Positions 1-7,951 of a stretch of DNA of 33,239 bases are shown here, one piece after another. Source of the stretch: Alphaproteobacteria bacterium (GTDB taxonomy: Bacteria > Pseudomonadota > Alphaproteobacteria > Caulobacterales > Maricaulaceae); NCBI GenBank assembly GCA_024278855.1, contig JAJRSJ010000017.1:1-33239 (forward strand). Direction: 5' to 3'. A program made the position numbers and the translations under genes. The stretch's first letter is position 1; each line of letters begins with the position of its first letter. The notes beneath the pieces were generated by a model. That model did not search any database. It was not told the origin of the DNA and was given only the letters and a program-made list of their open reading frames with translations.

Positions 1-151
1 CCTTGAATTTACCCTTCCCATTCTCGCCCCACCCCATTCTCGTAGGAATAATTCCCCGTTAGACTTTCAGGTCGAAAACATAACTATAAATTCGAACGCC
101 TGTAAAAATACAGGGCTGGACGGGGACGGGTGGTTGGTATAGCCTCCCCCC

Positions 152-1438
152 ATGTCCGCCGCACTCGCATACATACCGTCTCCCGAAACCACCGTCGGCC
201 GGACGCATACTCCCGCGCCAGCACCCCAAGAGTACTCGCTTCGCAACGCCGCCAATGATAACATGCCCTTGGGGTATAACATGCCCTTGGGGTATAACAT
301 GCCCTTGGGGTATAACATGCCCTTGGGGTATAACATGCCCTTGGGGTATAACATGCCCTTGGGGGGCAATGTCACGCAGTTGGGCGGATTGTTCTTCACC
401 TATAGTCGTACCAACCAACCCCTGTACATCTCCGGTACGGCGTCTGGCACCTATAGATATGACGGTAACAAACGCCGGGTGAAAGCCGTTGTGGACGGGA
501 AAACCATTTACAATGTTTATGATCAATCCGGGACTTTGGTGCATATCGACAAGGTCACGGACAACAAAAAGATCGACTATATCGGTAAATTCGTCCGGAT
601 TGAAAACAACATCCCAACCTATTTACACATGGACCATCTAGGCTCCGCCCAAACCGGAACAAGCAGTAACGGCACAGTCGCATGGCGCCAGCAACACGCC
701 CCGTTCGGCGAGACCCTGAACACCCTGCCAGTCAACAATGATTTAGCCGGCTACACAGGCCACATAAAAGATTCGGCCACAGGCCTGAACTATATGCAAG
801 CCAGATACTACGACCCCTTGATAGGCCGCTTCCTGAGCATAGACCCGGTCGGGTTTACGCCGCAAAGACCGGGGCAATTCAACCGCTATAGCTATACATA
901 TAATGATCCAATAAATGCGACGGATCCGGATGGACAACTACCAATTTTTGTTGTTCCACTCGCAATTTTTATCGCCAAAGAGATTGCCGCAGAAGGCGCA
1001 AGTCGGGCGACTGGTGGTGCAACGGACATTTTGTCTACACGCCGCACCGCCAGGAATATTTTTAGAGCAGGCGGGAGAAAGCTGGCCGCCAGAAAGCTGA
1101 AACAACAGCGGCAGAAGCAGTTGAAGATAAATAGTACTAAGGGAAATCAAGCTGAGACTGAAACCCTTGCGGAAATGGGCTTAGAAAAGAATACCACTAT
1201 GGTTTCCAGTCCTGAAGGCAATGCAATTCCTGATGCATTAACACCTACAAAGTCCATTGAAATCAAAGATACTCAATCAGTTTGTTGTACTAAACAAGTG
1301 CGGATACAAACAGATGCTGCAAAAGCGTCTGGACGGGAATCTATTTTAGTCACGGGGACAAAGACTAAGGTAAATGACAATGCTCAGAATGCTTTTGATA
1401 CGATAATTAGAAAAGATAATTTAGGGCCACAAAAATGA
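152..1438 (+). CDS. RHS repeat-associated core protein, C-terminal fragment with REase-fold toxin tip
   Basis: Residues about 85-150 are YD-type repeats and residues about 160-260 are a textbook RHS core (MDHLGSAQT, then PFGE, GLNYMQARYYDP, GRFLSIDP and a closing DPDG). After this border the sequence changes. Residues about 330-425 match the pattern of restriction-endonuclease-fold toxins (Tox-REase-7 type): P360-D361, then E370-I-K372, then a Q-x-R-x-Q motif, i.e. a PD-(D/E)xK nuclease core. The tip is clearly more AT-rich than the core, as expected for swapped cargo. Full RHS proteins are usually over 1000 residues; here only the last part is present. The ATG at 152 has no Shine-Dalgarno and an in-frame TAG lies at 140-142, so the true N-terminus is unknown: this could be a displaced orphan tip, or the end of a longer gene broken near 140. 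Its stop overlaps the next gene by 4 bp, typical of a toxin-immunity pair. RHS identity is sure; the toxin family is probable. Confidence 0.85.
   Translation: MSAALAYIPSPETTVGRTHTPAPAPQEYSLRNAANDNMPLGYNMPLGYNMPLGYNMPLGYNMPLGYNMPLGGNVTQLGGLFFTYSRTNQPLYISGTASGTYRYDGNKRRVKAVVDGKTIYNVYDQSGTLVHIDKVTDNKKIDYIGKFVRIENNIPTYLHMDHLGSAQTGTSSNGTVAWRQQHAPFGETLNTLPVNNDLAGYTGHIKDSATGLNYMQARYYDPLIGRFLSIDPVGFTPQRPGQFNRYSYTYNDPINATDPDGQLPIFVVPLAIFIAKEIAAEGASRATGGATDILSTRRTARNIFRAGGRKLAARKLKQQRQKQLKINSTKGNQAETETLAEMGLEKNTTMVSSPEGNAIPDALTPTKSIEIKDTQSVCCTKQVRIQTDAAKASGRESILVTGTKTKVNDNAQNAFDTIIRKDNLGPQK
260..367 (+). repeat. 18-bp in-frame tandem repeat, six copies
   Basis: Five identical copies of AACATGCCCTTGGGGTAT (units start at 260, 278, 296, 314 and 332) are followed by a sixth from 350 whose last codon is GGC instead of TAT. 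It encodes NMPLGY five times and then NMPLGG (residues 37-72 of the RHS fragment). It sits where other RHS proteins have a single short YDANGN-like turn before NVTQLGG, so it looks like local expansion. Because the unit is 18 bp, copy changes alter protein length without shifting the frame. Confidence 0.97.
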
Positions 1439-2148
1439 GTTTATATATTGATGCTACTTTACCAGAAGAACACCTTGGTAAGTTCTATCAAGAGTTAGCC
1501 AAGCTACCTTCCAACCTAAACCATATACAAATGAGTGATGGAGAAAATGACCCTAAACTTCCGATCACCTTTCAAGATTTAGCGACTGACACCAATGTGC
1601 CAGTAAATACCGTTGGCGGATATTTCTTACATGCTCGGGATGTGTGTTATGGGGTTAGTTTTTTCGAAAATGAAGCTAGGTTTTTTATCGAATGTTCCTG
1701 TGATGAAAATGCATTTGTACTCATGAAAATGTTGGCAACCTTCCCTGTTATTTATGCTTATGCGAGCCAAATTGAAGAGCGAGAGCACCAAAACAGAATT
1801 GTTGTAAAAAAACCTTATGGGATACACGAGGCTTGGGTTGGCCGTGACTTCAATCGTTATTTGCCGGGCATGTACTGGTTAAATCTTATCCCAAAATCTT
1901 TACTTACGAAACACGGTGTTACCGCGAAAGAAATTAACTCTATTGCCATTTCTTGCGAAAAATCAAATAATAAAAATTACCTAATACAGCTCTATTCTTC
2001 TTCAATAGATTGGGTTGATCAAGTAGCGAAAGTTGACAAATGGAGGGAAGATACGCCCGGTGTATTTTATAAGCAAACAGCTGAGATTGCATTGAAAAAA
2101 GGCACTAATTTTTTAGACGACTGCGACGCGACAAATGAATGGAAGTGA
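1435..2148 (+). CDS. Putative immunity protein of the RHS tip
   Basis: A 237-residue protein with no signal peptide and no membrane segment, rich in acidic and aromatic residues, so probably cytoplasmic. I do not recognise the family. The call rests on context: its ATG overlaps the stop of the nuclease-tipped RHS gene (ATGA-type overlap), it is the only gene after it, and it is AT-rich like the toxin tip and unlike the rest of the window. Such partners bind and block the cognate toxin so the producer and its kin are not harmed. The ATG at 1435 is the only start compatible with coupling. A non-immunity function cannot be excluded. Confidence 0.65.
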   Translation: MSLYIDATLPEEHLGKFYQELAKLPSNLNHIQMSDGENDPKLPITFQDLATDTNVPVNTVGGYFLHARDVCYGVSFFENEARFFIECSCDENAFVLMKMLATFPVIYAYASQIEEREHQNRIVVKKPYGIHEAWVGRDFNRYLPGMYWLNLIPKSLLTKHGVTAKEINSIAISCEKSNNKNYLIQLYSSSIDWVDQVAKVDKWREDTPGVFYKQTAEIALKKGTNFLDDCDATNEWK

Positions 2149-2745
2149 TTTAAAAGCAAAAAAAGGAAGTAGCGCAAGATATCCCCCAAGGGGACTTCCT
2201 CGCGGCTGATGCCGCTCACAGCGAACAAAACCCGAAAGTGGGCCACGCTCCGGCTATCCCGGCCTACGCCGGTACGAGCGGAGACCTTGTTTTTCACCCC
2301 ACACGCCGCGCAAGCGCTGGCGCTGCGGGAGGGCATTCCCTCGCGACCAAAGGGAGTGCCTCTTGTGCTTCGCTCACGGCACGAAGTGACCGTAGGGAAT
2401 GCCCTCTTGGTATTTTTAGAGTCCAAACTGGGCCACGCGAAAACAGTGTTTTTAGCTCGAATTGGCCCATATTTTAGCGGCTAAAAGAATGGCCCAATGG
2501 CCCAATGTCCCTGTATGTCCCTGTACTACTCTAGGGGGATTTGCAAAGCCTGATATATAAATAGAGCAGAAAAACACCCTCCCCATCACCGCTCGCTAGG
2601 AGCAGTGGGAAAATATCAATCATATTGGCCGCTAAAGAAGAAGCGGCCTATCCTATCCGCGCCCTAAGAGGCTTGGGACAAATGCCCTGCTGTCTGGTGT
2701 CTGACGTCAGCGCCTATGGCACAGAATTTGCAGTGAATAAAAGTG
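2149..2745. other. Non-coding spacer with palindromes and short direct repeats
   Basis: No convincing gene is present; the open frames here are compositionally odd. The stretch holds a small hairpin CCGGC-CTAC-GCCGG near 2260, the sequence TGGGCCACGC twice (near 2239 and 2430), a larger inverted repeat (listed separately), and near 2490-2523 two back-to-back short duplications (ATGGCCCA twice, then ATGTCCCTGT twice). It looks like a repeat-rich junction between the RHS cassette and the tRNA rather than a functional operon leader. Confidence 0.6.
2329..2406. repeat. 13-bp perfect inverted repeat
   Basis: GAGGGCATTCCCT (2329-2341) is repeated inverted as AGGGAATGCCCTC (2394-2406). A smaller inverted pair, CTTCG and CGAAG, lies inside. 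The 78-bp unit could fold into a long hairpin. It may be a palindromic repeat element or a remnant of a small non-autonomous transposon. No target duplication is evident. Confidence 0.6.
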
Positions 2746-2836
2746 TGGAGGTGAGGAAGGGATTCGAACCCTCGGTACGCTATTAACGCACACACGCTTT
2801 CCAAGCGTGCGCCTTAAACCACTCGGCCACCTCACC
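2746..2836 (-). tRNA. tRNA-Ser (anticodon GGA)
   Basis: Read on the minus strand, the gene starts GGTGAGGTGGCCGAGTGG and has the serine-type D arm, an anticodon stem ACGCT/AGCGT around a loop with anticodon GGA, a long variable arm characteristic of class II tRNAs, a T arm containing GGTTCGAATCC, and an acceptor 3' strand CCTCACC fully paired with the 5' GGTGAGG. A CCA follows one base later, so the 3' end seems encoded; the discriminator base then reads T, which is unusual for serine. It decodes UCC/UCU. Confidence 0.95.
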
Positions 2837-2899
2837 ATACCATTCATCAAGCGAGATTTAGAGGGGTTTAAGATAAGCGTACGCGTCTTCAAAAAACAC

Positions 2900-2943
2900 G
2901 TGCGCCTTAAACCACCCAGATATTTTACTATCTGCACCTCACC
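2900..2943 (-). pseudogene. Damaged copy of the tRNA-Ser 5' half
   Basis: On the minus strand this stretch begins GGTGAGGTG, identical to the first nine bases of the adjacent tRNA-Ser, and ends with the 16-base stretch GTGGTTTAAGGCGCAC, identical to its D loop and following stem. Between them the tRNA's GCCGA is replaced by a short segment containing the inverted repeat CAGATA/TATCTG. Homology stops at the anticodon stem, so no complete tRNA can form. It lies 63 bp upstream of the intact gene. Confidence 0.75.
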
Positions 2944-3065
2944 GCCTTGACAATGAGGCCGTGACTTATCTGCTTTTCGTCCAAGGCTCAAGCCAAAACC
3001 TTAGAAAATCCAGCTATTTTACAAACGGGTAAAATCTGCTATAAATGGGTGCAAAGGGGGATTTT

Positions 3066-4199
3066 ATGGTTGAAAATGTGCTGACATTGGGGGTTGAAGA
3101 GGAATATTTGGTGGTGGACGCCGAGACGGGCGATGCTGCGGCCGATCCGCCGGCCGGGTTTTTCCCCGCCTGCAAGAAGGCGCTTGGGGAATGTGTGACC
3201 CCGGAATTCTTGCGCTGCCAGATCGAAATCGCCACCCCGGTGTGCAATAATGTCTCCGAAGCCCGCGAACATTTGACTCATATGCGTTCAACATTGGCAG
3301 AAATTGCCATTGACCATGATTTGCGCTTGATGGCGGCTTCGACCCATCCATTTACGACTTGGCGGGCGCAAAAGCCCACCAAAGGCGAGCGTTATTCCAA
3401 AATGAATGAGGACTTGCAAGGGGCCATTCGCCGCATGCTGATTTGCGGAACCCATGTGCATGTGGGCATTTTGGACCCGGCCATGCGCATCGACGTTATG
3501 AACCAGATGCGCTATTTTTTGCCCCATATGTTGGCGCTGTCCACCTCTTCGCCGTTTTGGGAGGGGGATATTATGGGCATGAAATCTTACCGGCTAAGCG
3601 TGTTTGACGGCATGCCGCGCACGGGCATCCCAGAGGCCATAAGCTCCATTGAGGAATACGAAAAACTGGTGGGCATGCTCAGCGGGGCCGGGGTTATTGA
3701 AGACGCTAGCAAAATCTGGTGGGACATAAGGCCAAGCGTGCGCTTTCCGACCTTGGAGACCAGAGTGTCGGACATGTGTACGCGCCTTGAAGACACATTG
3801 GCCATTGTTGCCATGTTTCAATGTTTGACGCGCATGTTTATTCATCTCAAGCAGCGCAATATTAAATGGCGCACCTATCCGGCCTTGTTGATTGCCGAAA
3901 ACAGATGGTTGGCCCAACGGTTTGGCGTGACCGGTTCCTTGATTGATTTTGGCAAGGGGCGTCTTATTACTTACAAGGAATTGCTCGAAGAACTGATCGG
4001 GTTTTTGTTGCAACATGCTCAGGCCTTGGGCTGCGAGCGCGAGCTTCTCCATGCCCGCACCATAGTCGAGCGCGGCTCTAGTGCTTGCCGTCAGGTTGAG
4101 ATTTATGAGCGCGAAATGGCAGGCGGAGCGGAAAAGCAGGCGGCCCTTAAAACGGTTGTCGATCACTTGATCGAAGAAACTGTTATGGGTTTGGATTAG
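3066..4199 (+). CDS. Carboxylate-amine ligase, GCS2 / YbdK family
   Basis: A 377-residue glutamate-cysteine ligase-like enzyme. Visible marks are LGVEEEYLVVD at the N-terminus (the metal/ATP-binding glutamates of the GCS2 fold), CGTHVHVGI near residue 140 and DIRPS...TLETRVSD near residue 235. These proteins form amide bonds between a carboxylate and an amine in an ATP-dependent way; some have weak glutamate-cysteine ligase activity, but the physiological substrate is usually unknown. I chose ATG 3066 over the in-frame ATG at 3045 because AAGGGGG lies six bases before it and because the protein then starts directly at the conserved motif. The next gene, an amidohydrolase acting on an amide of glutamate, follows after 51 bp on the same strand, suggesting a joint role in amino-acid amide metabolism. 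Confidence 0.92.
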   Translation: MVENVLTLGVEEEYLVVDAETGDAAADPPAGFFPACKKALGECVTPEFLRCQIEIATPVCNNVSEAREHLTHMRSTLAEIAIDHDLRLMAASTHPFTTWRAQKPTKGERYSKMNEDLQGAIRRMLICGTHVHVGILDPAMRIDVMNQMRYFLPHMLALSTSSPFWEGDIMGMKSYRLSVFDGMPRTGIPEAISSIEEYEKLVGMLSGAGVIEDASKIWWDIRPSVRFPTLETRVSDMCTRLEDTLAIVAMFQCLTRMFIHLKQRNIKWRTYPALLIAENRWLAQRFGVTGSLIDFGKGRLITYKELLEELIGFLLQHAQALGCERELLHARTIVERGSSACRQVEIYEREMAGGAEKQAALKTVVDHLIEETVMGLD

Positions 4200-4250
4200 G
4201 GGCGGATTAGGGGTTTACCAACACTACAATTCGCCATAAAAGTCTCGCTT

Positions 4251-5003
4251 ATGTCCAATGATGCCCCCTTCACAACACTGCCCGCCAGATCCCGTTCTGG
4301 ACCTTGTTCTGGGGTGTTTGTGTTTTGTGATCATGCCACCAACCATATCCCGGCGCGGTTCAATAATCTGGGGCTTTCGGACACGGATCTATCGCGCCAT
4401 ATTGCCTGGGATATTGGTGCGGAGACGTTGACCCGGCTGTTTTGCACCACCTTTGGGGCTGCGGGGCTTTTGGCGGGTTTTTCGCGGCTATTGATCGACC
4501 CTAACCGCGCCGTTGGCCAAGCGGGCAGCATCCCGCTTATAAGCGACAATACGCCTATTCCCGGCAATCAAAATCTAAGCGGCGCGGATAAAGAACGCCG
4601 GGTTGAGCAGCTCTACGGGCCTTACCATCAGGCTTTGGAAGACGCACTTGACGCGGCGCAAGACAGGCATATTGATCCGCTGATTATTTCCATTCACAGC
4701 TTCACGCCCGAGATGGACACGGGCCAAAAACGCGATTTGGATATTGGGCTGTTATGGAAAGCTGATGTGGACAAGGCGCGGCGCATCAAAACCGCAATCG
4801 AGCGCGTACATCCCTACCATGTTGAACTGAACCAACCATATTCGGCGCTCACACTAAATTACACTATGGACCGCCATGTGATTGCCCGCGGGCTGCGTCA
4901 CACCACTTTGGAAGTCCGCCAAGACTTGATCGATACCAAGGCCAAAGCTTTGGTCGTGGCCAAACATTTGACCGAGGCGCTGAACGGTTTTATACAGGGC
5001 TGA
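4251..5003 (+). CDS. N-formylglutamate amidohydrolase family protein
   Basis: A 250-residue cytoplasmic hydrolase of the FGase family (Zn-dependent, related to HutG). Conserved stretches include CDHATNHIP near residue 26, the IDPNRA motif near residue 81, SIHSFTP near residue 145 and LEVRQDLI near residue 220. Classic members release formate from N-formyl-glutamate in histidine breakdown, but no hut genes are nearby, so the real substrate may be another N-acyl amino acid. It shares a strand with the GCS2-type ligase upstream, and its TGA is one base from the msrA start, so the three probably form one transcript. Confidence 0.9.
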   Translation: MSNDAPFTTLPARSRSGPCSGVFVFCDHATNHIPARFNNLGLSDTDLSRHIAWDIGAETLTRLFCTTFGAAGLLAGFSRLLIDPNRAVGQAGSIPLISDNTPIPGNQNLSGADKERRVEQLYGPYHQALEDALDAAQDRHIDPLIISIHSFTPEMDTGQKRDLDIGLLWKADVDKARRIKTAIERVHPYHVELNQPYSALTLNYTMDRHVIARGLRHTTLEVRQDLIDTKAKALVVAKHLTEALNGFIQG

Positions 5004-5004
5004 T

Positions 5005-5581
5005 ATGCAAACCCTACACCATGTAAATGGCCGAAATATGTACGCGGATTACCCGTCCGGCCTTGAGCAAGCTTTGTTTGGCATGGGCTGTTTTTGGGGG
5101 GGCGGAGCGGTTGTTTTGGCAGACGGGCGGGGTGTATGTGACCTCTGTTGGCTACGGCGGTGGTGCCAGTAAAAACCCAAATTATGAACAGGTATGCTCT
5201 GGGGCTACTGGACATGCAGAATTGGTGCATGTGGTATTTTCACCGGATGTTCTGCCCTATACGGAACTGCTAAAAATTTTCTTTGAAAACCATGACCCGA
5301 CCCAGGGTAATCGCCAGGGAAATGATGTGGGCACGCAATACCGCAGTGCGATTTTCACCTATAATGACGTGCAGAATATGCAGGCATTAGAGGCCAAACT
5401 AAGGTACGATGCGGCCTATAAAGCCAGTGGCAAAAACCCGCTGACCTCGGAAATTGGCCCCGCCCCCAAATATTACCCGGCCGAAGATAGCCACCAACAA
5501 TACCTGGCCAAAAACCCGGCGGGCTATGGTAATATAGGCGGCACGGGCATTAGTTGCCCGGTACCAGCCACTGCTCCCTAA
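5005..5581 (+). pseudogene. msrA: Peptide methionine sulfoxide reductase A, frameshifted
   Basis: The protein reduces methionine-S-sulfoxide residues. From ATG 5005 the frame reads as a normal MsrA N-terminus up to the catalytic GCFWG, then enters a run of seven G (5096-5102) and goes out of frame, ending soon after. In the next frame the protein continues AERLFWQT, GHAE, GNDVGTQYRSAIF and on to the stop at 5579-5581. Removing one G restores a 191-residue protein of normal family length. The frame that remains open (from about 5027) lacks the catalytic cysteine. This may be a sequencing error in a homopolymer, a real lesion, or a slippery switch. The start is one base after the preceding stop. 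The 3' end overlaps the stop of the convergent terC-like gene by three bases. Confidence 0.88.
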
Positions 5582-6450
5582 TGCTTGTCCATATTGCCCC
5601 GAATAAGCGCTTCTTTTTTGGCCCATAGGCGTTTTTGGTATTTGATCGAGATGATATCGGTGACGACCAACACGAAAATGACCAGATAGAAACTTGACTT
5701 GCTCATGGCCAGGATTTCAAAGCCGGCGATTTTCATATGGGCTAGATGTGCGCCCTCTGTGACCAATAACACGCCAACCAAAAACAGGATAAACAGGCCC
5801 ATAACCTCATACATGCGGTTCTTTTTTATAAATGATGTGACCGTGTCCGCCAATAACAGCATGGCAATGCCAGAACCAATAATGGCCACGGCCATAATGC
5901 CCAATTGGTATTCGACCGTTTTAACACCGTCGACAATCGTGGTCTCATTGGCAATGGCCATGGCCGACAAAATACTGTCAAAAGAAAACACCAAATTCAT
6001 CATAACGATGAGGATAATGGCTTTGGTGAAAGAAATCCCCTTACTGCTCACCTCACTGTATGAAGCATGATCATCACCCAACTTATGAGAGATTTCCTTG
6101 ACGGCCGTGTAGATAATAAAGGCACCGCCGAACAATGTCACCAAGGCTTGCAAGGTGAAATTACCCTCGAAAACCTTGCCAAGGTTTATAGAAAACAACG
6201 GTTTGGCTAACAAGCCGAAAGCCGCGACGATCAGCACAAGCAAGACAATCCGAAACACCATTGCCAATATAATACCCCACTGGCGGACCGCTTTGGCTTT
6301 GGCCGGGTCTTTAACTTTATTGCTCTCTATGGCAATATAAAGCAAATTGTCAAAACCTAGCACGGCTTGTAGCAATACCAACATGCCCAGCGTCAGCAAG
6401 CTCTCCAATGTGAAAAATCCTTCAAACGCCCCAGATAACATTTCAACCAT
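5578..6450 (-). CDS. TerC family integral membrane protein
   Basis: A 290-residue protein with about seven hydrophobic segments and the two TerC signatures: AVLGFDNLLYIAI near residue 30 and FSFDSILSAMAIA near residue 155, each with a membrane-embedded aspartate typical of this metal-ion-handling superfamily. Relatives include Mn exporters (Alx/MeeF type) and tellurite-resistance TerC; the true ion is unknown here. A clear GGAGG lies six bases before the start. It is divergent from upp with 145 bp between them and convergent with msrA, so it is probably a single-gene unit. Confidence 0.92.
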   Translation of the reverse strand: MVEMLSGAFEGFFTLESLLTLGMLVLLQAVLGFDNLLYIAIESNKVKDPAKAKAVRQWGIILAMVFRIVLLVLIVAAFGLLAKPLFSINLGKVFEGNFTLQALVTLFGGAFIIYTAVKEISHKLGDDHASYSEVSSKGISFTKAIILIVMMNLVFSFDSILSAMAIANETTIVDGVKTVEYQLGIMAVAIIGSGIAMLLLADTVTSFIKKNRMYEVMGLFILFLVGVLLVTEGAHLAHMKIAGFEILAMSKSSFYLVIFVLVVTDIISIKYQKRLWAKKEALIRGNMDKH

Positions 6451-6595
6451 AATTTCCTCCCTGTTTTCTCTTATTGATTCGTTATGTTTAACTTGGACGC
6501 TGGCAATTGGGAACGGAAAAATTTTAGCAAGGATACAGGTTTTGCACTATAGTGGTTATGTGCTAGCCTACTGAAATATCACAAAGGACACCCCT

Positions 6596-7219
6596 ATGCT
6601 TCACATTGCCAAACACCCGCTTATCCAGCATAAATTAGGCCTGTTACGGGCCGCCGATATTTCCACCAAGGATTTCAGAGAACTGGCCAGTGAAATTTCC
6701 ATGCTCTTGACCTATGAAGCCACCAGTGATTTCGCGTTGGAGCCGCGCACCATCACCACATGGAGCGGCGAGACCAAAGTGCAGCAAATTGCCGGCAAGA
6801 AAATCACGCTCGTCCCCATTTTGCGGGCCGGGCTTGGGATGATGGACGGGGTGATCAAGCTGTTGCCGGGCGCACGCATCAGTGTGGTCGGGTTTTACCG
6901 CGACGAGGAAACGCTAACTCCGGTGGAATATTATGCCAAGCTGGCCCCGAAAATCGAGAGCCGCACGGCGCTGATCGTTGACCCGATGCTGGCCACGGGC
7001 GGTACATTTATCGCCACCGTGGATTTGCTCAAACAGGCGGGTTGCACCAGTATCAGAGGTTTGTTTTTGGTGGCAGCCCCAGAAGGCATCAAGGCTGTAC
7101 AAGAAAAACATCCGGATGTGGATATTTATGTGGCGGCAGTTGATGACCACCTAAATGAAAACGGCTATATCATTCCGGGCCTCGGTGATGCGGGCGATAA
7201 ACTGTTCGGGACGAAATAG
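6596..7219 (+). CDS. upp: Uracil phosphoribosyltransferase
   Basis: A 207-residue protein of standard family length. It converts uracil and PRPP to UMP in pyrimidine salvage. Visible features are the N-terminal [12 protein letters not shown], the PRPP-binding loop [11 protein letters not shown] near residue 125, and the uracil-binding C-terminus [13 protein letters not shown]. An AAAGGA Shine-Dalgarno lies eight bases before the ATG. It stands alone, divergent from the terC-like gene. Confidence 0.97.
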   Translation: MLHIAKHPLIQHKLGLLRAADISTKDFRELASEISMLLTYEATSDFALEPRTITTWSGETKVQQIAGKKITLVPILRAGLGMMDGVIKLLPGARISVVGFYRDEETLTPVEYYAKLAPKIESRTALIVDPMLATGGTFIATVDLLKQAGCTSIRGLFLVAAPEGIKAVQEKHPDVDIYVAAVDDHLNENGYIIPGLGDAGDKLFGTK

Positions 7220-7224
7220 GGGTT

Positions 7225-7374
7225 TTATAGCATGCTTGCGTTTAATGGGGAGAGGGTGATCCCAATTCGCCGGGCGTGGCCCCAAACAAAGAAGGACAAT
7301 GCAAACCCCGCAAGCGCCCAGCCCATCACAAGTGATGCGGCTTGGTTTGTCTTATCCCGATTTATATTTGCCAC
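7225..7374 (-). CDS. Possible 49-residue membrane protein
   Basis: A short frame starting with GTG and preceded directly by an in-frame TAG. It encodes a polar N-terminus, one hydrophobic stretch (about residues 13-31, ALAGFALSFFVW in its second half), then a basic H-A-R-R segment: the plan of a single-pass inner-membrane protein. It fills most of the gap after upp on the opposite strand. No Shine-Dalgarno is visible and I know no family, so this is a weak call. Confidence 0.3.
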   Translation of the reverse strand: MANINRDKTNQAASLVMGWALAGFALSFFVWGHARRIGITLSPLNASML

Positions 7375-7522
7375 CTAAGAAACAGCATCTGTAATTGCCT
7401 CTTGCTTTTCATGCGAAATAGTTGATCATCTTCATTCCGCTCAAATTGCCAAATTTTGGGAATTGTAACCCACAGCGCGTTATTGTGCGTGTCACGGGGG
7501 CGGCCTTTCAGAAAGATGGACC

Positions 7523-7645
7523 ATGGCCAAAGGTAAGAATGCGCGCAAAGAAGCAAAGAAACCGAAAAAAGAAAAACCTAAAACCAACGCGGCTGCAGCC
7601 TCAAATAAAGCCGGAACGACAATCGCCGGAAAGAAAATGACCTAA
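7523..7645 (+). CDS. Small Lys-rich hypothetical protein (40 aa)
   Basis: ATG 7523 opens a 40-residue protein beginning MAKGKNARKEAKKPKKEK, with ten lysines in the first twenty residues and a KAGTT stretch near the end. Short, strongly basic MAKG-type proteins of this build are common orphan genes in alphaproteobacteria; their function is unknown. A weak GAAAGATGGA lies just upstream. It is too short for most gene callers. Confidence 0.55.
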   Translation: MAKGKNARKEAKKPKKEKPKTNAAAASNKAGTTIAGKKMT

Positions 7646-7951
7646 CTTATTGTATGGATACAAATACTTAACGCTACAAATACAAGGCTACCCAAAACGT
7701 TACTATAATGGACATGGAAAGTATTGAGTTTTATGTCCGCTTTTGTGGAACAGCTAACATTACCCCTTGTAATTGGGAGCCATAGCGCCCATATGCCCTT
7801 TATCGATTTAAGGCCGAACAATCTGGCTTACTATCCGCTAGGGTCCAACCTGTGCGGAGACTATGTGTTTTACTCTTCCCGACATCGACAACACGCGCAA
7901 AGGTTTCGTTTTGGAGCCAGCGCAAATTTATGACGTGAAAGGAAAATACCC
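7646..7951 (+). other. Spacer / probable cspA leader with a doubtful ORF
   Basis: About 300 bp lie before cspA. One frame (TTG 7724 or ATG 7733 to 7933) is open for 66-69 codons but shows no recognisable domain and has odd composition. Long 5' leaders that fold and control cold-shock translation are usual for cspA genes, so much of this stretch may be untranslated leader. I see no unambiguous promoter. Confidence 0.4.

Noticed and set aside
260-367. CRISPR array
   Set aside because: The 18-bp units are directly adjacent with no spacers and are in-frame coding sequence.
67-544. Minus-strand open frames with KGMLYP and QGHVIP repeats
   Set aside because: They mirror the 18-bp array, which lacks stops in several frames; the RHS frame explains the region.
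2067-2484. Open frames on both strands in the spacer before tRNA-Ser
   Set aside because: No domain, no ribosome site, and they run through palindromes; typical spurious calls over repeats.
2707-2991. 94-codon minus-strand frame
   Set aside because: It reads through the tRNA-Ser gene.
7422-7640. 72-codon frame overlapping the Lys-rich small gene
   Set aside because: The overlapping 40-codon frame from 7523 has the recognisable MAKG start and a weak ribosome site.
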